From Pseudomonadota bacterium (GTDB lineage Bacteria > Pseudomonadota > Alphaproteobacteria > Sphingomonadales > Sphingomonadaceae), in the NCBI GenBank assembly GCA_021849075.1, contig JAJZTH010000022.1, positions 1 to 59,188 of the forward strand: a stretch of DNA of 59,188 nucleotides. The letters are read 5' to 3'. Both the position numbers and the translations under genes were made by a program. Numbering within the stretch: position 1 is the stretch's first letter; each line of letters begins with the position of its first letter. Of the stretch, positions 36,522 through 46,879 are shown in pieces. Under the pieces are notes generated by a model. The model saw nothing but the letters and a program-made list of their open reading frames with translations. It was not told the origin of the DNA and did not search any database.

Positions 36522-37434
36522 TGCCCTCCTTCAACAGCCACCCGTCCCCCTGACGGACGGCGGAAAGCCCCATCAGCGGCGCGGCCTCCGCAAAGAAGCG
36601 CGCGGGATCGCGATCCAGCCGGATCGTGCCGGTGAAGCGCATCGCCTGCGCCTGTGGCGTGAAACGCACGGACAGGCCCAGCGATCGGGCGGCGTCTTCG
36701 GCCACCTGAGTCACCGGAGCGTTGGCGTAGACCAGCTGCCCTTGCCGCCAGCTGGCGACGGTGGCGGGCGCGACGTCCATGACGCGCAGCCCCTGCGCAT
36801 CGTCGGACAAAGCGCGGCCGGCGGGCAGGGCGATCGCTTCGGCCTGCGGATTATAGATCACCTTGCCCTCCGACACGCCGATGCGGGTCGCGGCGGCGGT
36901 GTGGACGATGTTGAAGACGGTGCCGGCATCTTCGAATATGGCGTCGCCCACAGTGACGCGGAACGGGTTGGCGACGTCATGACGCACGGTGAAGGCGGCT
37001 TCGCCCGCGTCCAGCGCGGCAAAGCGCGCGTCCTTGCGATCGAAGCGCATGGTGGTGCCGCCGTTCATCTCCACCTTCGTTCCGTCGTCCAGCGCGATGA
37101 TGCGGATTTCGCCGGGGCGGGTGGTGACGCTGTATATGTCGCTGCGGTTGAACATGGCGATGGAGACGGTTGCGACCAGCGCCGCCGCCACCGCGCCGCC
37201 AGCGATCCAGCGGAGCGGTCGACGCGCGCGAACGCCCGGATCGTTCGCCGCGACCGGCATCGCCACAGGTTCGACGGGGACGATGCTGTCCAGGTCGCTG
37301 TCCGCCGCCATCAGCGCATCATAGGTGGCCCCATGCGCGGGGTCGGCCTCCAGCCATAGGGTGAAGCCGTCCCAGTCGGTAAATTCGGGATCGCGGGTGC
37401 GGATGACCCAACCCAGCGCCTCCTCGTCAATCAT
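36505..37434 (-). CDS. FecR-family anti-sigma factor
   Basis: Inner-membrane regulator of 309 residues that relays the signal from the receptor to the ECF sigma factor. It has an N-terminal cytoplasmic region of DUF4880 type (EALGWVIRTRDPEFTDWDGF...WLEADPAHGATYDAL), one membrane helix (about 78-100, WIAGGAVAAALVATVSIAMF), and a periplasmic FecR domain plus a C-terminal secretin-like part (VSWRQGQLVYANAPVTQV, seen here as VASWRQGQLVY). It lies 54 bp after the sigma gene and overlaps the receptor gene, forming a typical fecI-fecR-receptor unit. Confidence 0.93.
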   Translation of the reverse strand: MIDEEALGWVIRTRDPEFTDWDGFTLWLEADPAHGATYDALMAADSDLDSIVPVEPVAMPVAANDPGVRARRPLRWIAGGAVAAALVATVSIAMFNRSDIYSVTTRPGEIRIIALDDGTKVEMNGGTTMRFDRKDARFAALDAGEAAFTVRHDVANPFRVTVGDAIFEDAGTVFNIVHTAAATRIGVSEGKVIYNPQAEAIALPAGRALSDDAQGLRVMDVAPATVASWRQGQLVYANAPVTQVAEDAARSLGLSVRFTPQAQAMRFTGTIRLDRDPARFFAEAAPLMGLSAVRQGDGWLLKEGNGSPN

Positions 37435-37488
37435 GGCTCCAGCCCTGTTCCTTTTTGCCCCTTACAGAGCCTGACGCCGCCGACCGCA

Positions 37489-38001
37489 TCATTCCGTATC
37501 CATTTTCTGCTTCAGGCTCAGCATCGCCCGATACGCCTTTTGCAGATCCTTCTCCACCGTGGTCAGGCTGACGCCCAGTTCCTCGGCAATGACGCGCTGA
37601 CCCACCCCTTCGATGCGGAAGCGGCGGAACACCAGTTCGACCCGCGGCCCCAGATCGCGCAGCACGGCGCGCGCCTGATCCAGTTTCTGATTGAGGATCA
37701 TGCGTTCGTCGATCGCGATATCCTCGCTGGGGTCGGACATGACGCCGCCGGCTCCTTCTGCCCAATCCTGTTCGCGCCGTTCGCGCCGGCTGGACGAACG
37801 ATAACGATCCAGCATCAGATTATTGGCCATGCGATAGAGATAGGGCAGCGGATCGGACACCGGGCCAAGATCCTTGGCCTCCAGCTTCATCCACATGTCC
37901 TGCATCAGATCTTCGGCATCGTCGCCCGCGCCGCGTGCGCGCACGAAGCGCAGCAGGGCAGGGCGGTTCGCCATGAAGATTGCGGAGAGGCCGGTGGCCA
38001 T
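37489..38001 (-). CDS. ECF sigma factor, FecI type
   Basis: Alternative sigma factor of about 170 residues. Region 2 is LLRFVRARGAGDDAEDLMQDMWMKL and PYLYRMANNLMLDRYR; region 4 is VELVFRRFRIEGVGQRVIAEELGVSLTTVEKDLQKA. No region 3 or anti-sigma-like extension. The ATG at 38001 is preferred because the family begins near there; the open frame extends to 38067 and would add a basic leader. Cognate FecR and receptor genes follow, so the sigma factor probably transcribes the receptor or the whole unit. It is divergent from the serine hydrolase gene. Confidence 0.92.
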   Translation of the reverse strand: MATGLSAIFMANRPALLRFVRARGAGDDAEDLMQDMWMKLEAKDLGPVSDPLPYLYRMANNLMLDRYRSSSRRERREQDWAEGAGGVMSDPSEDIAIDERMILNQKLDQARAVLRDLGPRVELVFRRFRIEGVGQRVIAEELGVSLTTVEKDLQKAYRAMLSLKQKMDTE

Positions 38002-38141
38002 GCCTGTAAGGTCCGTTATGCGCTGTTCTGGCGCGTTGCCATAGAGGGGGCGGCGGGGTCTTGGCAACGGCCAAGCTGTTTACCTGCGCGCGTCGCTGCT
38101 TTAGCGCGGTCGGTAGGGACGAGATCGGAGCGGCGCAGAAC

Positions 38142-39338
38142 ATGACGACAGGCGTGAACAGGGCGGCGGCGCAGGCGGCGGGGATGGATGTGGACCGGCT
38201 GGAGGCGCTGGTCGCGCATCTCGACCGCACTTACCTGTCGACCGGCAAATTGCCGCATATGCAATTGCTGCTGTCGCGCGATGAAGAGGTGCTGCTGTCG
38301 GTAGCGAAAGGGCAGGCCCGCGCCAGTGGCGAGGCGTTGCAGGCGGATGCCCTCTATCGCATCGCATCCATGACCAAGCCGGTGACGTCGGTCGCCTTCA
38401 TGATGCTGGTGGAGGCGGGGAGGGTCGCGCTGGATACGCCGGTGACGGATGTGGTCCCGGAATTTGCCGACCTGCGCGTGGGACGTGGCAACAAGGCCAA
38501 GCCGGCGCGCGCGATGCTGATGATCGACCTGATGCGCCATACATCGGGCCTGACCTATGGCCTGCAGCACCAGACGCCGATCGACGCGCGCTATCGCAAG
38601 CTGGGGCTGGACGAATTTCAGCAGCCGCGCACATCGAACCAGTTCGTCGCCGATCTGGCGACCCTGCCGCTGGAATTTTCGCCCGGCGAGCGATGGAATT
38701 ATTCGGTGTCGACCGATGTGCTGGGCGTGGTGGTCGAGCGGTTGATGGGCGCTGATCTGGAGAGCATCTTCCGTGATCGCATCTTTGATCCTCTGGGCAT
38801 GGTGGATACGACCTTCATGCTGCCCGACGAGAAGGCGCATCGCATGACCGACGCCTGGAAGCTGACCGGGAAGGGCGGACTGAGCGTCGCTGACCTTGGC
38901 GCGCGCAGCGGATGGCGGCGCAAGGGGCGCTTCCTGTCAGGCGGCGGCGGCCTGGTGTCGTCGCTGGCGGACTATCACCGCTTTGCCCGAATGCTGCTGC
39001 GCGGCGGCGAACTGGATGGCGTGCGACTGCTGGCGGCGGAGACGGTGGCGCAGATGCGCAGCAACCAGTTGCCGGGCGGCGGCGATCTGGCCAGCATGTC
39101 CAGTGCGATGTTCAGCGAAGCGGACTATCAGGGCGTGGGCTTTGGTCTGGGATTCGCCATGAACCTGGAGAACCAGGAATTTTACTGGGGCGGCGTGTTT
39201 TCGACCTATTTCTGGATCGACCCGGTGGAACGGCTGATCGGCCTGTTCGCAACCCAGCATCTGCCGTCCAGCACCTATCCCGTCCGGGCGGAATTGCGCG
39301 CGGGAGTGCGGGACGCGCTGATACGCCGAAACGGGTAA
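38142..39338 (+). CDS. Serine hydrolase, class C beta-lactamase family
   Basis: A 398-residue hydrolase of the beta-lactamase/esterase EstB fold. The nucleophile and base are in the SxxK motif ASMTK (near residue 78), the YxN-like tyrosine in WNYSVSTD, and HTSGLTYG and FLSGGGGLVSS are conserved family segments. No signal peptide is apparent, so it is probably a cytoplasmic esterase or peptidase rather than a true beta-lactamase. Start at 38142 is chosen from family length and a GGAG 11 bases upstream; the open frame extends to 38061. It precedes the glycogen genes by 123 bp but has no evident link to them. Confidence 0.88.
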   Translation: MTTGVNRAAAQAAGMDVDRLEALVAHLDRTYLSTGKLPHMQLLLSRDEEVLLSVAKGQARASGEALQADALYRIASMTKPVTSVAFMMLVEAGRVALDTPVTDVVPEFADLRVGRGNKAKPARAMLMIDLMRHTSGLTYGLQHQTPIDARYRKLGLDEFQQPRTSNQFVADLATLPLEFSPGERWNYSVSTDVLGVVVERLMGADLESIFRDRIFDPLGMVDTTFMLPDEKAHRMTDAWKLTGKGGLSVADLGARSGWRRKGRFLSGGGGLVSSLADYHRFARMLLRGGELDGVRLLAAETVAQMRSNQLPGGGDLASMSSAMFSEADYQGVGFGLGFAMNLENQEFYWGGVFSTYFWIDPVERLIGLFATQHLPSSTYPVRAELRAGVRDALIRRNG

Positions 39339-39461
39339 AGAATGGCTTAGAAAACTGGCTGAAATCAGCCGATATTTCTTGTTGCGCTGCAAAAATGGCG
39401 ATGGCGCGGGGCAAGGGGCTGTGTCATCATCCTGCTCGACTCAACAGGGGGAACAGCGCCG

Positions 39462-41930
39462 ATGAACCTCAAGGGCCAGACCGAACTTCCCAAACCCGCG
39501 CCGCGACAGTTCGACCCGGAAGTCCTCGCCCATGAGATTGTCGAGCGGCTGACCTATCGCATCGGCAAGAATGCGGCCGCGGCCAAGCCGCATGACTGGC
39601 TCTATGCCGTCATCCTGTCGATCCGCGACCGGGTGATCGACGCCTGGATCACTTCCACCCAGAAAACCTATGAGGAAGAAGGGCGAAGGGTCTATTATCT
39701 GAGCCTGGAATTTCTGATCGGCCGGCTGATGCGCGATGCGGCGTCCAACATGGAAATGCTGGACGATATGCAGGCGGCGCTCAGTTCACTGGGCGTCGAT
39801 ATCGACATCATCGCCGCGCTGGAGCCGGATGCGGCGCTGGGCAATGGCGGTCTGGGCCGGCTGGCGGCCTGCTTCATGGAGAGCATGGCGACGGTGGACG
39901 TGCCGGCCTATGGCTATGGCATCCGCTATGTGAACGGCATGTTCCGGCAGGAAATCAGCGACGGCTGGCAGGTGGAACTGCCCGAAACCTGGCTGGCGCA
40001 TGGCAATCCCTGGGAATTCGAGCGGCGCGAGGCGAGCTATGAAGTCGGCTTTGGCGGGCGCGTTGATCCGGCGGAGAGCGAGGATGCCGGGCCGCACCAG
40101 ATGCAGTGGAAGCCCAGCGAGCGTGTGATCGCCACCCCCTATGACACGCCGATCGCTGGCTGGCGGGGCAAGCGGGTCAACACGCTGCGCCTGTGGGAAG
40201 CGCAGCCGATCGATCCGATCCTGCTCGACAAGTTTAATGCCGGCGACCATCTGGGCGCTCTGTCGGAAAGTAACCGGGCCGAAGCGTTGACTCGCGTCCT
40301 TTATCCGGCGGACAGTTCGCCGGCGGGGCAGGAATTGCGGCTGCGGCAGGAATATTTCTTCTCCTCCGCATCGTTGCAGGACATTGTTCGCCGGCATATC
40401 CAATATTTTGGCGATGTTCGCACTCTGGCCACCAAGGCGGCGATCCAGCTGAATGACACCCATCCGGCGGTTGCGGTGGCGGAGCTGATGCGGATATTGA
40501 TGGACGATCATGGCGTCGATTTCGGCGAAGCATGGGACGTCACCCGCGCCACGTTCAGCTACACCAACCATACATTGCTGCCCGAAGCGCTGGAAAGCTG
40601 GCCGGTGCCCCTGTTCGAACGGCTGCTGCCGCGCCACATGCAGATCGTCTATGCGATCAACAGCAAATTGCTGGGCGAGGCGCGCAAGTCGGGCCAGTTT
40701 GATGACCAGTCGATCGGCGCGATATCGCTGATCGACGAGGGAGGCGAACGGCGGGTGCGCATGGGCAATCTGGCCTTTGCCGGATCGCACAGCGTCAACG
40801 GCGTGTCGGCGCTGCACACCGACCTGATGAAGGTCACGGTTTTTGCCGACCTGCACAAGCTGTATCCGGCGCGGATCAACAACAAGACCAATGGCGTCAC
40901 TTTTCGCCGCTGGCTGATGCAGTGCAACCATGGCCTGTTCGAACTGATCCGCGAGGCGATCGGCGACAGGTTCATGGACGATCCCGAAGCGCTGCGCGAT
41001 CTGGACCCCTTTGCCGACGACAGCGTATTTCAGGAGAAATTTCTGGAGGTCAAGCGCGCCAACAAGGGCGCGCTGTCGGACCTGTTGCGCCGGCGCGTGA
41101 ACGCCCGGATCGATCCGGCGGCGCTGTTCGACATTCAGATCAAGCGCATTCACGAATATAAGCGCCAGTTACTCAACATCGTGGAAACCGTGTCCCTGTA
41201 CGACCAGATACGGTCGCACCCGGAAAAGGACTGGGTGCCGCGCGTCAAGCTGTTCGGGGGCAAGGCCGCGTCCAGCTATCATAACGCGAAACTGATCATC
41301 AAGCTCGCCGGCGACGTCGCCCGCGCGGTCAACCATGATCCGGCGGTGCAGGGGCTGCTGAAGGTTCAGTTCGTGCCCAATTACAACGTCTCCATGGCGG
41401 AAATGATGATCCCCGCCGCCGACCTGTCCGAACAGATTTCGACGGCGGGGCTGGAGGCTTCGGGTACGGGCAATATGAAGTTCGCGGTCAATGGCGCGCT
41501 GACCATCGGCACGCTGGACGGCGCGAATGTCGAGATGCGCGACCATGTGGGGGATGAGAATATCATCATATTTGGCCTGACCGCGCAGGAAGTGAATGAT
41601 CGGCGCGCCAAAGGCTATACTCCGCGCGACGTCATCGGGCAGAGCCGCGAACTGGGGCAGGCGCTGGATGCGATCGCTGGCGGCGTCTTCTCGCCCGACG
41701 ACCCGGACCGGTACAAGGGGTTGATCCAGGGCATTTACGACCATGACTGGTTCATGCTGGCGGCCGATTTCGACAGCTATTCCGCCGCGCAGCGCCGGGT
41801 CGACGCGCTGTGGCTGGATCAGGCCGTCTGGGCGAAGAAGGCGATCCACAATGTCGCCCGAATGGGATGGTTCTCGTCCGACCGGACGATCCGGGAATAT
41901 GCGACCGACATCTGGAAGATGCCCGGATGA
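39462..41930 (+). CDS. glgP: Glycogen/alpha-glucan phosphorylase
   Basis: Releases glucose-1-phosphate from glycogen ends. The 822-residue product has the family N terminus, the glucan/phosphate site (NGGLGRLAACFMESMA), and the PLP-lysine region EASGTGNMKFAVNGALTIG followed by GANVEMRDHVGDENIFG-like sequence. Length is standard. AGGGGG lies ten bases before the ATG. It is the first gene of a five-gene glycogen operon and is 17 bp from glgB. Confidence 0.97.
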   Translation: MNLKGQTELPKPAPRQFDPEVLAHEIVERLTYRIGKNAAAAKPHDWLYAVILSIRDRVIDAWITSTQKTYEEEGRRVYYLSLEFLIGRLMRDAASNMEMLDDMQAALSSLGVDIDIIAALEPDAALGNGGLGRLAACFMESMATVDVPAYGYGIRYVNGMFRQEISDGWQVELPETWLAHGNPWEFERREASYEVGFGGRVDPAESEDAGPHQMQWKPSERVIATPYDTPIAGWRGKRVNTLRLWEAQPIDPILLDKFNAGDHLGALSESNRAEALTRVLYPADSSPAGQELRLRQEYFFSSASLQDIVRRHIQYFGDVRTLATKAAIQLNDTHPAVAVAELMRILMDDHGVDFGEAWDVTRATFSYTNHTLLPEALESWPVPLFERLLPRHMQIVYAINSKLLGEARKSGQFDDQSIGAISLIDEGGERRVRMGNLAFAGSHSVNGVSALHTDLMKVTVFADLHKLYPARINNKTNGVTFRRWLMQCNHGLFELIREAIGDRFMDDPEALRDLDPFADDSVFQEKFLEVKRANKGALSDLLRRRVNARIDPAALFDIQIKRIHEYKRQLLNIVETVSLYDQIRSHPEKDWVPRVKLFGGKAASSYHNAKLIIKLAGDVARAVNHDPAVQGLLKVQFVPNYNVSMAEMMIPAADLSEQISTAGLEASGTGNMKFAVNGALTIGTLDGANVEMRDHVGDENIIIFGLTAQEVNDRRAKGYTPRDVIGQSRELGQALDAIAGGVFSPDDPDRYKGLIQGIYDHDWFMLAADFDSYSAAQRRVDALWLDQAVWAKKAIHNVARMGWFSSDRTIREYATDIWKMPG

Positions 41931-41947
41931 TGGGGAGCCAGGAATAG

Positions 41948-44107
41948 GTGCTGGACGCGGAGCGGATTGATCGGCTGGTACAGGGGCTGGATGACGATCC
42001 CTTCGCTACGTTTGGCGTGCATCCCGCTGAAAAAGGCTTCACCGCCTGCGTTTTGATGCCGCAAGCGGTGCGCGTGCAGGCGCAGACGCTGGCGGGCAAG
42101 GCGGTGGGTACGCTGGAACGGGTGCATGAGGACGGGCTGTTCTTTGGCCCGGTCACGATCCGCAAGCGCCAGCCGCTGCGCTATATCGCGGTCTATGGCG
42201 ATGGCAGCGATTATGCGCTAGTCGACCCCTATGGCTTTGGCCCGGTGCTGGGACCGATGGACGATCATTATTTTTCAGAAGGATCGCACGGTCGGCTGTT
42301 CGACAAGCTGGGCGCTCATGTCATGACCCATGAAGGGGCGACCGGCACGCATTTCGCGGTGTGGGCGCCCAATGCCCGGCGCGTGTCGGTGGTGGGCGAT
42401 TTCAACCGCTGGGACGGGCGGCGCGGATTGATGCGGCATCGCGCCGATGCGGGCGTGTGGGAGATTTTCCTGCCCGAAGTCGGGCCGGGCAGCGCCTATA
42501 AATATGAGATTGTCGGCGCGGATGGCGTGGTGTTGCCGCTCAAGGCCGACCCCTTCGCCTTTCAGTGCGAATTGCGCCCGTCCACCGCCTCCATCGTCGC
42601 CGCGCCACCGGATCACAGATGGGGCGACGACCGGCACCGCGAACATTGGCGCGTCAGCGATGCGCGTCGCCAGCCCGTGTCCATCTATGAAGTCCATGCC
42701 GGGTCGTGGCAGCGGGATGATCAGGGTGATTTCCTGAGCTGGGACGAACTGGCCAATCGCCTGATCCCCTATGTCGTCGGCATGGGTTTTACCCATATCG
42801 AATTTCTGCCGATCAGCGAATATCCCTATGATCCCAGTTGGGGATATCAGACGCTGGGCCTCTATGCGCCGACGGCGCGGTTCGGCGATCCGGCTGGGTT
42901 CGCGCGTTTTGTCGACGGGGCGCACCGGGCGGGAATCGGCATCATTCTGGATTGGGTGCCGGCGCATTTCCCGACCGACGAACATGGGCTGGCCCGCTTC
43001 GACGGCACGGCGCTCTATGAACATGCCGATCCGCGCAAGGGATTTCACCCCGACTGGAACACCGCCATCTATAATTTCGGGCGGCGGGAAGTCGCGCAAT
43101 ATCTCACCAACAATGCGCTGTTCTGGGCCGAGCGATACCATGTCGACGGGTTGCGCGTGGATGCCGTCGCGTCGATGCTGTATCTCGATTATTCGCGCCA
43201 GCCCGGCGAATGGATACCCAATGATCATGGCGGGCGGGAGAATGTGGAGGCGGTCGATTTCCTTCAGCAGATGAACAAGGCGCTCTATGGGACGCATCCG
43301 GGCGTCATGACGATCGCGGAAGAATCGACCAGTTGGCCCGGCGTGTCGCAACCGGCGCATGCGGGTGGGCTGGGCTTCGGCTTCAAATGGAACATGGGCT
43401 TCATGCACGACACGCTGCGTTATCTGGCGCGTGATCCGGTGCATCGCGCCCATCATCATGACGATATCACCTTTGGCCTGATGTACGCCTTTAGCGAGAA
43501 TTTCGTGCTGGCGCTCAGCCATGACGAGGTGGTGCATGGCAAGGCGTCGCTGCTGCACAAGATGGCGGGCGACGACTGGCAGAAGTTTGCGACGCTGCGG
43601 GCTTATTATGGCCTGATGTGGGGCTATCCGGGCAAGAAGCTGCTGTTCATGGGGCAGGAATTCGCCCAGCGCGGCGAATGGAGCGAGGATCGCGCGCTCG
43701 ACTGGGAACTGCTGGAGCATGCGCCGCACCAGGGGGTGCAGCATCTGGTGGCGGACCTTAACGAGCTATATCGCTCCCGCGCGGCGCTGCATGCGCGCGA
43801 TTGTGAGGCCGAAGGGTTTGAATGGGTGCTGGTGGACGGCGCGGCGGATTCTGTCTTTGCCTGGCAAAGGCGCGCGCCCGGCGCCCGGCCGATCGTCATC
43901 ATCAGCCATTTTACCCCGGTGTTGCGCCATGGATATCGGATGCGGCTGCCTTCGGGCGGGCGCTGGCGCGAGATATTGAACAGCGACGCCACCGTCTATG
44001 GCGGCAGCGGCGCGGGCAATCTGGGCATGGTGCATGCCGATGAGGAGGGGTGGGCCAACATCACCATCCCGCCCTTCGCAACCTTGATGCTGGAACTGGA
44101 TTATTGA
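41948..44107 (+). CDS. glgB: 1,4-alpha-glucan branching enzyme
   Basis: Adds alpha-1,6 branches to glycogen. The 719-residue product has an N-terminal N1 domain, a CBM48 domain ([17 protein letters not shown]), the GH13 barrel with catalytic Asp in [18 protein letters not shown], acid Glu in [10 protein letters not shown], and transition-state Asp in [11 protein letters not shown]. The start is a GTG at 41948 with AGGA a few bases upstream. Length is normal for the two-N-domain group. Confidence 0.97.
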   Translation: MLDAERIDRLVQGLDDDPFATFGVHPAEKGFTACVLMPQAVRVQAQTLAGKAVGTLERVHEDGLFFGPVTIRKRQPLRYIAVYGDGSDYALVDPYGFGPVLGPMDDHYFSEGSHGRLFDKLGAHVMTHEGATGTHFAVWAPNARRVSVVGDFNRWDGRRGLMRHRADAGVWEIFLPEVGPGSAYKYEIVGADGVVLPLKADPFAFQCELRPSTASIVAAPPDHRWGDDRHREHWRVSDARRQPVSIYEVHAGSWQRDDQGDFLSWDELANRLIPYVVGMGFTHIEFLPISEYPYDPSWGYQTLGLYAPTARFGDPAGFARFVDGAHRAGIGIILDWVPAHFPTDEHGLARFDGTALYEHADPRKGFHPDWNTAIYNFGRREVAQYLTNNALFWAERYHVDGLRVDAVASMLYLDYSRQPGEWIPNDHGGRENVEAVDFLQQMNKALYGTHPGVMTIAEESTSWPGVSQPAHAGGLGFGFKWNMGFMHDTLRYLARDPVHRAHHHDDITFGLMYAFSENFVLALSHDEVVHGKASLLHKMAGDDWQKFATLRAYYGLMWGYPGKKLLFMGQEFAQRGEWSEDRALDWELLEHAPHQGVQHLVADLNELYRSRAALHARDCEAEGFEWVLVDGAADSVFAWQRRAPGARPIVIISHFTPVLRHGYRMRLPSGGRWREILNSDATVYGGSGAGNLGMVHADEEGWANITIPPFATLMLELDY

Positions 44108-44162
44108 TTACCGACGGGGCGCGTGCAGGCGAAACGCGGGCAAAGTGAGGAGAGGCCCAGAA

Positions 44163-45422
44163 GTGCAGACCAAATATCAGCCGATCGCGCGTGACGCCAT
44201 GGCCTATGTTCTGGCCGGGGGACGCGGCAGCCGCCTGTCCGAACTGACCGACAAGCGCGCCAAGCCTGCCGTCCATTTCGGCGGCAAGGCGCGGATCATC
44301 GACTTCGCTCTTTCCAATGCACTGAACAGCGGCATCCGCCGTATCGGCGTGGCGACCCAATATAAGGCGCATTCGCTGATCCGCCATTTGCAGCGTGGCT
44401 GGAATTTCCTGCGCCCCGAACGCAATGAAAGTTTCGACATATTGCCCGCCAGCCAGCGCATTTCCGAAAGTCAGTGGTATGAGGGCACGGCCGACGCCGT
44501 GTTCCAGAATATCGACATCATCGAAAGCTATGCGCCCGAATATATGGTCATCCTGGCGGGCGACCATGTGTACAAGATGGACTATGAGTTGATGCTGCAG
44601 CAGCATGTGGATAGCGGCGCGGATGTGACCGTGGGCTGTCTGGAAGTGCCGCGCAAGGAGGCGGTCGGTTTCGGCGTCATGCATGTGGACGAAGCGGACG
44701 TCATCACCGACTTTGTGGAAAAGCCCAAGAACCCGCCGGCCATCCCCGGCCAGCCCGACATGGCGCTGGCGTCGATGGGCATTTATGTGTTCCGCACCCG
44801 CTTTCTGATCGAGCAATTGCTGCGTGACGCCGACGATCCGGCCAGCAAGCGCGATTTCGGTGGGGATATCATCCCCTATATCGTCAAGCATGGCAAAGCG
44901 GTGGCGCATCGTTTTTCCAGCAGCTGCGTGCGCGCGGAAAGCGAACTGGTGCCCTATTGGCGCGATGTCGGCACGATCGACGCCTATTGGCAGGCGAATA
45001 TCGACCTGACAGATGTGGTGCCATCGCTCGATCTGTATGATCGCAGCTGGCCGCTATGGACCTATTCGGAAGTCACGCCGCCGGCCAAGTTCGTGCATAA
45101 TGAGGATGGCCGGCGCGGATCGGCGACATCGTCGCTGGTGGCGGGGGGCTGCATCGTGTCGGGATCGTCGCTGCACCGCAGCCTGCTGTTTTCGGGCGTG
45201 CGCACGCACAGTTTTTCGTCCGTCACAGAAAGCATCATCATGCCCAATTGCGAGATCGGACGTGGCGCGCGATTGCATAAATGCGTGGTCGATTCCGGGA
45301 TCATCATCCCGCCCGGCCTGATCATTGGCGAAAATCCCGATTATGATGCGCAGCGTTTCCGCCGCACCGAAAGCGGCATCTGTCTGGTGACGCAGGCGAT
45401 GATCGATCAGCTGGCGGCCTGA
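44163..45422 (+). CDS. glgC: Glucose-1-phosphate adenylyltransferase
   Basis: Makes ADP-glucose, the committed step of bacterial glycogen synthesis. The 419-residue product has the nucleotide-binding loop [34 protein letters not shown] (substrate lysine), GTADAVFQN and a left-handed beta-helix C terminus. A GTG at 44163 is chosen because GAGGAG lies ten bases upstream; an earlier GTG at 44145 would add six residues. It lies 55 bp after glgB. Confidence 0.97.
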   Translation: MQTKYQPIARDAMAYVLAGGRGSRLSELTDKRAKPAVHFGGKARIIDFALSNALNSGIRRIGVATQYKAHSLIRHLQRGWNFLRPERNESFDILPASQRISESQWYEGTADAVFQNIDIIESYAPEYMVILAGDHVYKMDYELMLQQHVDSGADVTVGCLEVPRKEAVGFGVMHVDEADVITDFVEKPKNPPAIPGQPDMALASMGIYVFRTRFLIEQLLRDADDPASKRDFGGDIIPYIVKHGKAVAHRFSSSCVRAESELVPYWRDVGTIDAYWQANIDLTDVVPSLDLYDRSWPLWTYSEVTPPAKFVHNEDGRRGSATSSLVAGGCIVSGSSLHRSLLFSGVRTHSFSSVTESIIMPNCEIGRGARLHKCVVDSGIIIPPGLIIGENPDYDAQRFRRTESGICLVTQAMIDQLAA

Positions 45423-45430
45423 CCCGACCC

Positions 45431-46879
45431 ATGACCATCAAGCTGCTGTCCGTCGCATCCGAAATCTATCCGCTGATCAAGACCGGGGGGTTGGCCGACG
45501 TCGTCGGCGCGCTGCCCGGCGCACTGGCGGGACATGGCGTGGCGGTGCGCACGCTGGTCCCGGGCTATCCCTCCGTCATCGCCCGGCAGGGGAAGGCGAA
45601 GGCGGTTCGCCGCTATGACGATCTGTTCGGCGCGCCGGCGACGATCCTGTCCGCGCAGGTCGAGGGCCTCGATCTGCTGGTGCTGGACGCGCCCGACTTT
45701 TTCGCGCGCGAAGGCGGTCCCTATGGCGATCATGGCGGTAATGACTGGGCCGACAATTGGCGGCGCTTTGCCGCTTTGTCGCGCGCCGGGGCGGATATTG
45801 CCGAAGGGGCGTTGAAGGGATGGCGGCCCGATGTCGTCCATGTCCATGACTGGCAGGCGGCGATGACCGCGGCCTATATGCGCTTTGGCCCGGCGGCGTC
45901 CGTACCCAAGCTGGTGACGATCCACAATCTGGCGTTTCAGGGGCGGTTCAGCGCCGGGATATTCGGCGGGCTGGGCCTGCCGCCCGAGGCATGGGGCGTG
46001 GATGGCGTCGAATATTATGGCGGCATCGGCTATTTAAAGGCGGGCCTGGTGTCGGCGGATGCGATCACCACGGTCAGCCCTACCTATGCGCAGGAAATCC
46101 GGTCTTCGGTCCATGGCATGGGGCTGGACGGCCTGATCAATGGCCGGGTCGACCGGCTGCATGGCATATTGAACGGGGTCGACACCGATATCTGGAACCC
46201 GGCCGCCGATGGGCTGATCGCCAAACCCTATAGCGCGCGCGCGCTGGGCGGGCGGGCGGTGAACCGGCGCGCACTGGAGCGGCGCTTCGGGCTGGATCAG
46301 GATGATGCGCCGATCTTCATTATCGTCAGTCGCCTGACCTGGCAGAAGGGCATGGATTTGCTGGTCGAGGCGCTGGACCATTTGGTCGATGCGGGCGCAA
46401 AGCTGGCGGTATTGGGATCGGGCGATCATCCGCTGGAAGGCGCGCTGCTGGGGGCGGCGGACCGGTATCGGGGACGAATCGGCGTGCAGATCGGCTATGA
46501 CGAGCCGCTGTCGCATCTGTTGCAGGCGGGGGGCGACGCGATCCTGATCCCGTCGCGCTTTGAACCGTGCGGCCTGACCCAGCTTTATGGCCTGCGCTAT
46601 GGCTGCGTGCCGGTGGTGGCGCGGGTCGGTGGGCTGGCCGACACGGTGATCGATGCCAATGAAGCTGCGGTGGCGGCGGGCGCGGCGACGGGGGTGGTGT
46701 TTGCGCCGTCCGATCCGCTCGCGCTACATGGAGCGATCAATCGGGTAGTCGATCTGTATCGCGACAAACCGGCCTGGCAGGCGATGCAACGCGCAGGCAT
46801 GCGCGTCGATTTCTCCTGGACGCACAGCGCAGCGCGCTATGCCGCGCTCTATCGATCGCTGATCGCGGAGGCGGCATGA
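45431..46879 (+). CDS. glgA: Glycogen synthase (ADP-glucose)
   Basis: GT5 glycosyltransferase that extends alpha-1,4-glucan from ADP-glucose. The 482-residue product has the N-terminal ADP-glucose motif KTGGLADVVGALPGAL, HVHDWQAA, and C-terminal GT-B residues SRLTWQKGMDLL and PSRFEPCGLTQLYGLRYG. Length is standard. It starts eight bases after the glgC stop and overlaps glgX by four bases (ATGA). Confidence 0.97.
   Translation: MTIKLLSVASEIYPLIKTGGLADVVGALPGALAGHGVAVRTLVPGYPSVIARQGKAKAVRRYDDLFGAPATILSAQVEGLDLLVLDAPDFFAREGGPYGDHGGNDWADNWRRFAALSRAGADIAEGALKGWRPDVVHVHDWQAAMTAAYMRFGPAASVPKLVTIHNLAFQGRFSAGIFGGLGLPPEAWGVDGVEYYGGIGYLKAGLVSADAITTVSPTYAQEIRSSVHGMGLDGLINGRVDRLHGILNGVDTDIWNPAADGLIAKPYSARALGGRAVNRRALERRFGLDQDDAPIFIIVSRLTWQKGMDLLVEALDHLVDAGAKLAVLGSGDHPLEGALLGAADRYRGRIGVQIGYDEPLSHLLQAGGDAILIPSRFEPCGLTQLYGLRYGCVPVVARVGGLADTVIDANEAAVAAGAATGVVFAPSDPLALHGAINRVVDLYRDKPAWQAMQRAGMRVDFSWTHSAARYAALYRSLIAEAA

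Noticed and set aside
39786..41153. Minus-strand open frame of 455 codons opposite glgP
   Set aside because: Antisense shadow of glgP; no family features.
42275..43744. Minus-strand open frame of 489 codons opposite glgB
   Set aside because: Antisense shadow of glgB with Arg/Gly/His-rich low-complexity product and no start signal.
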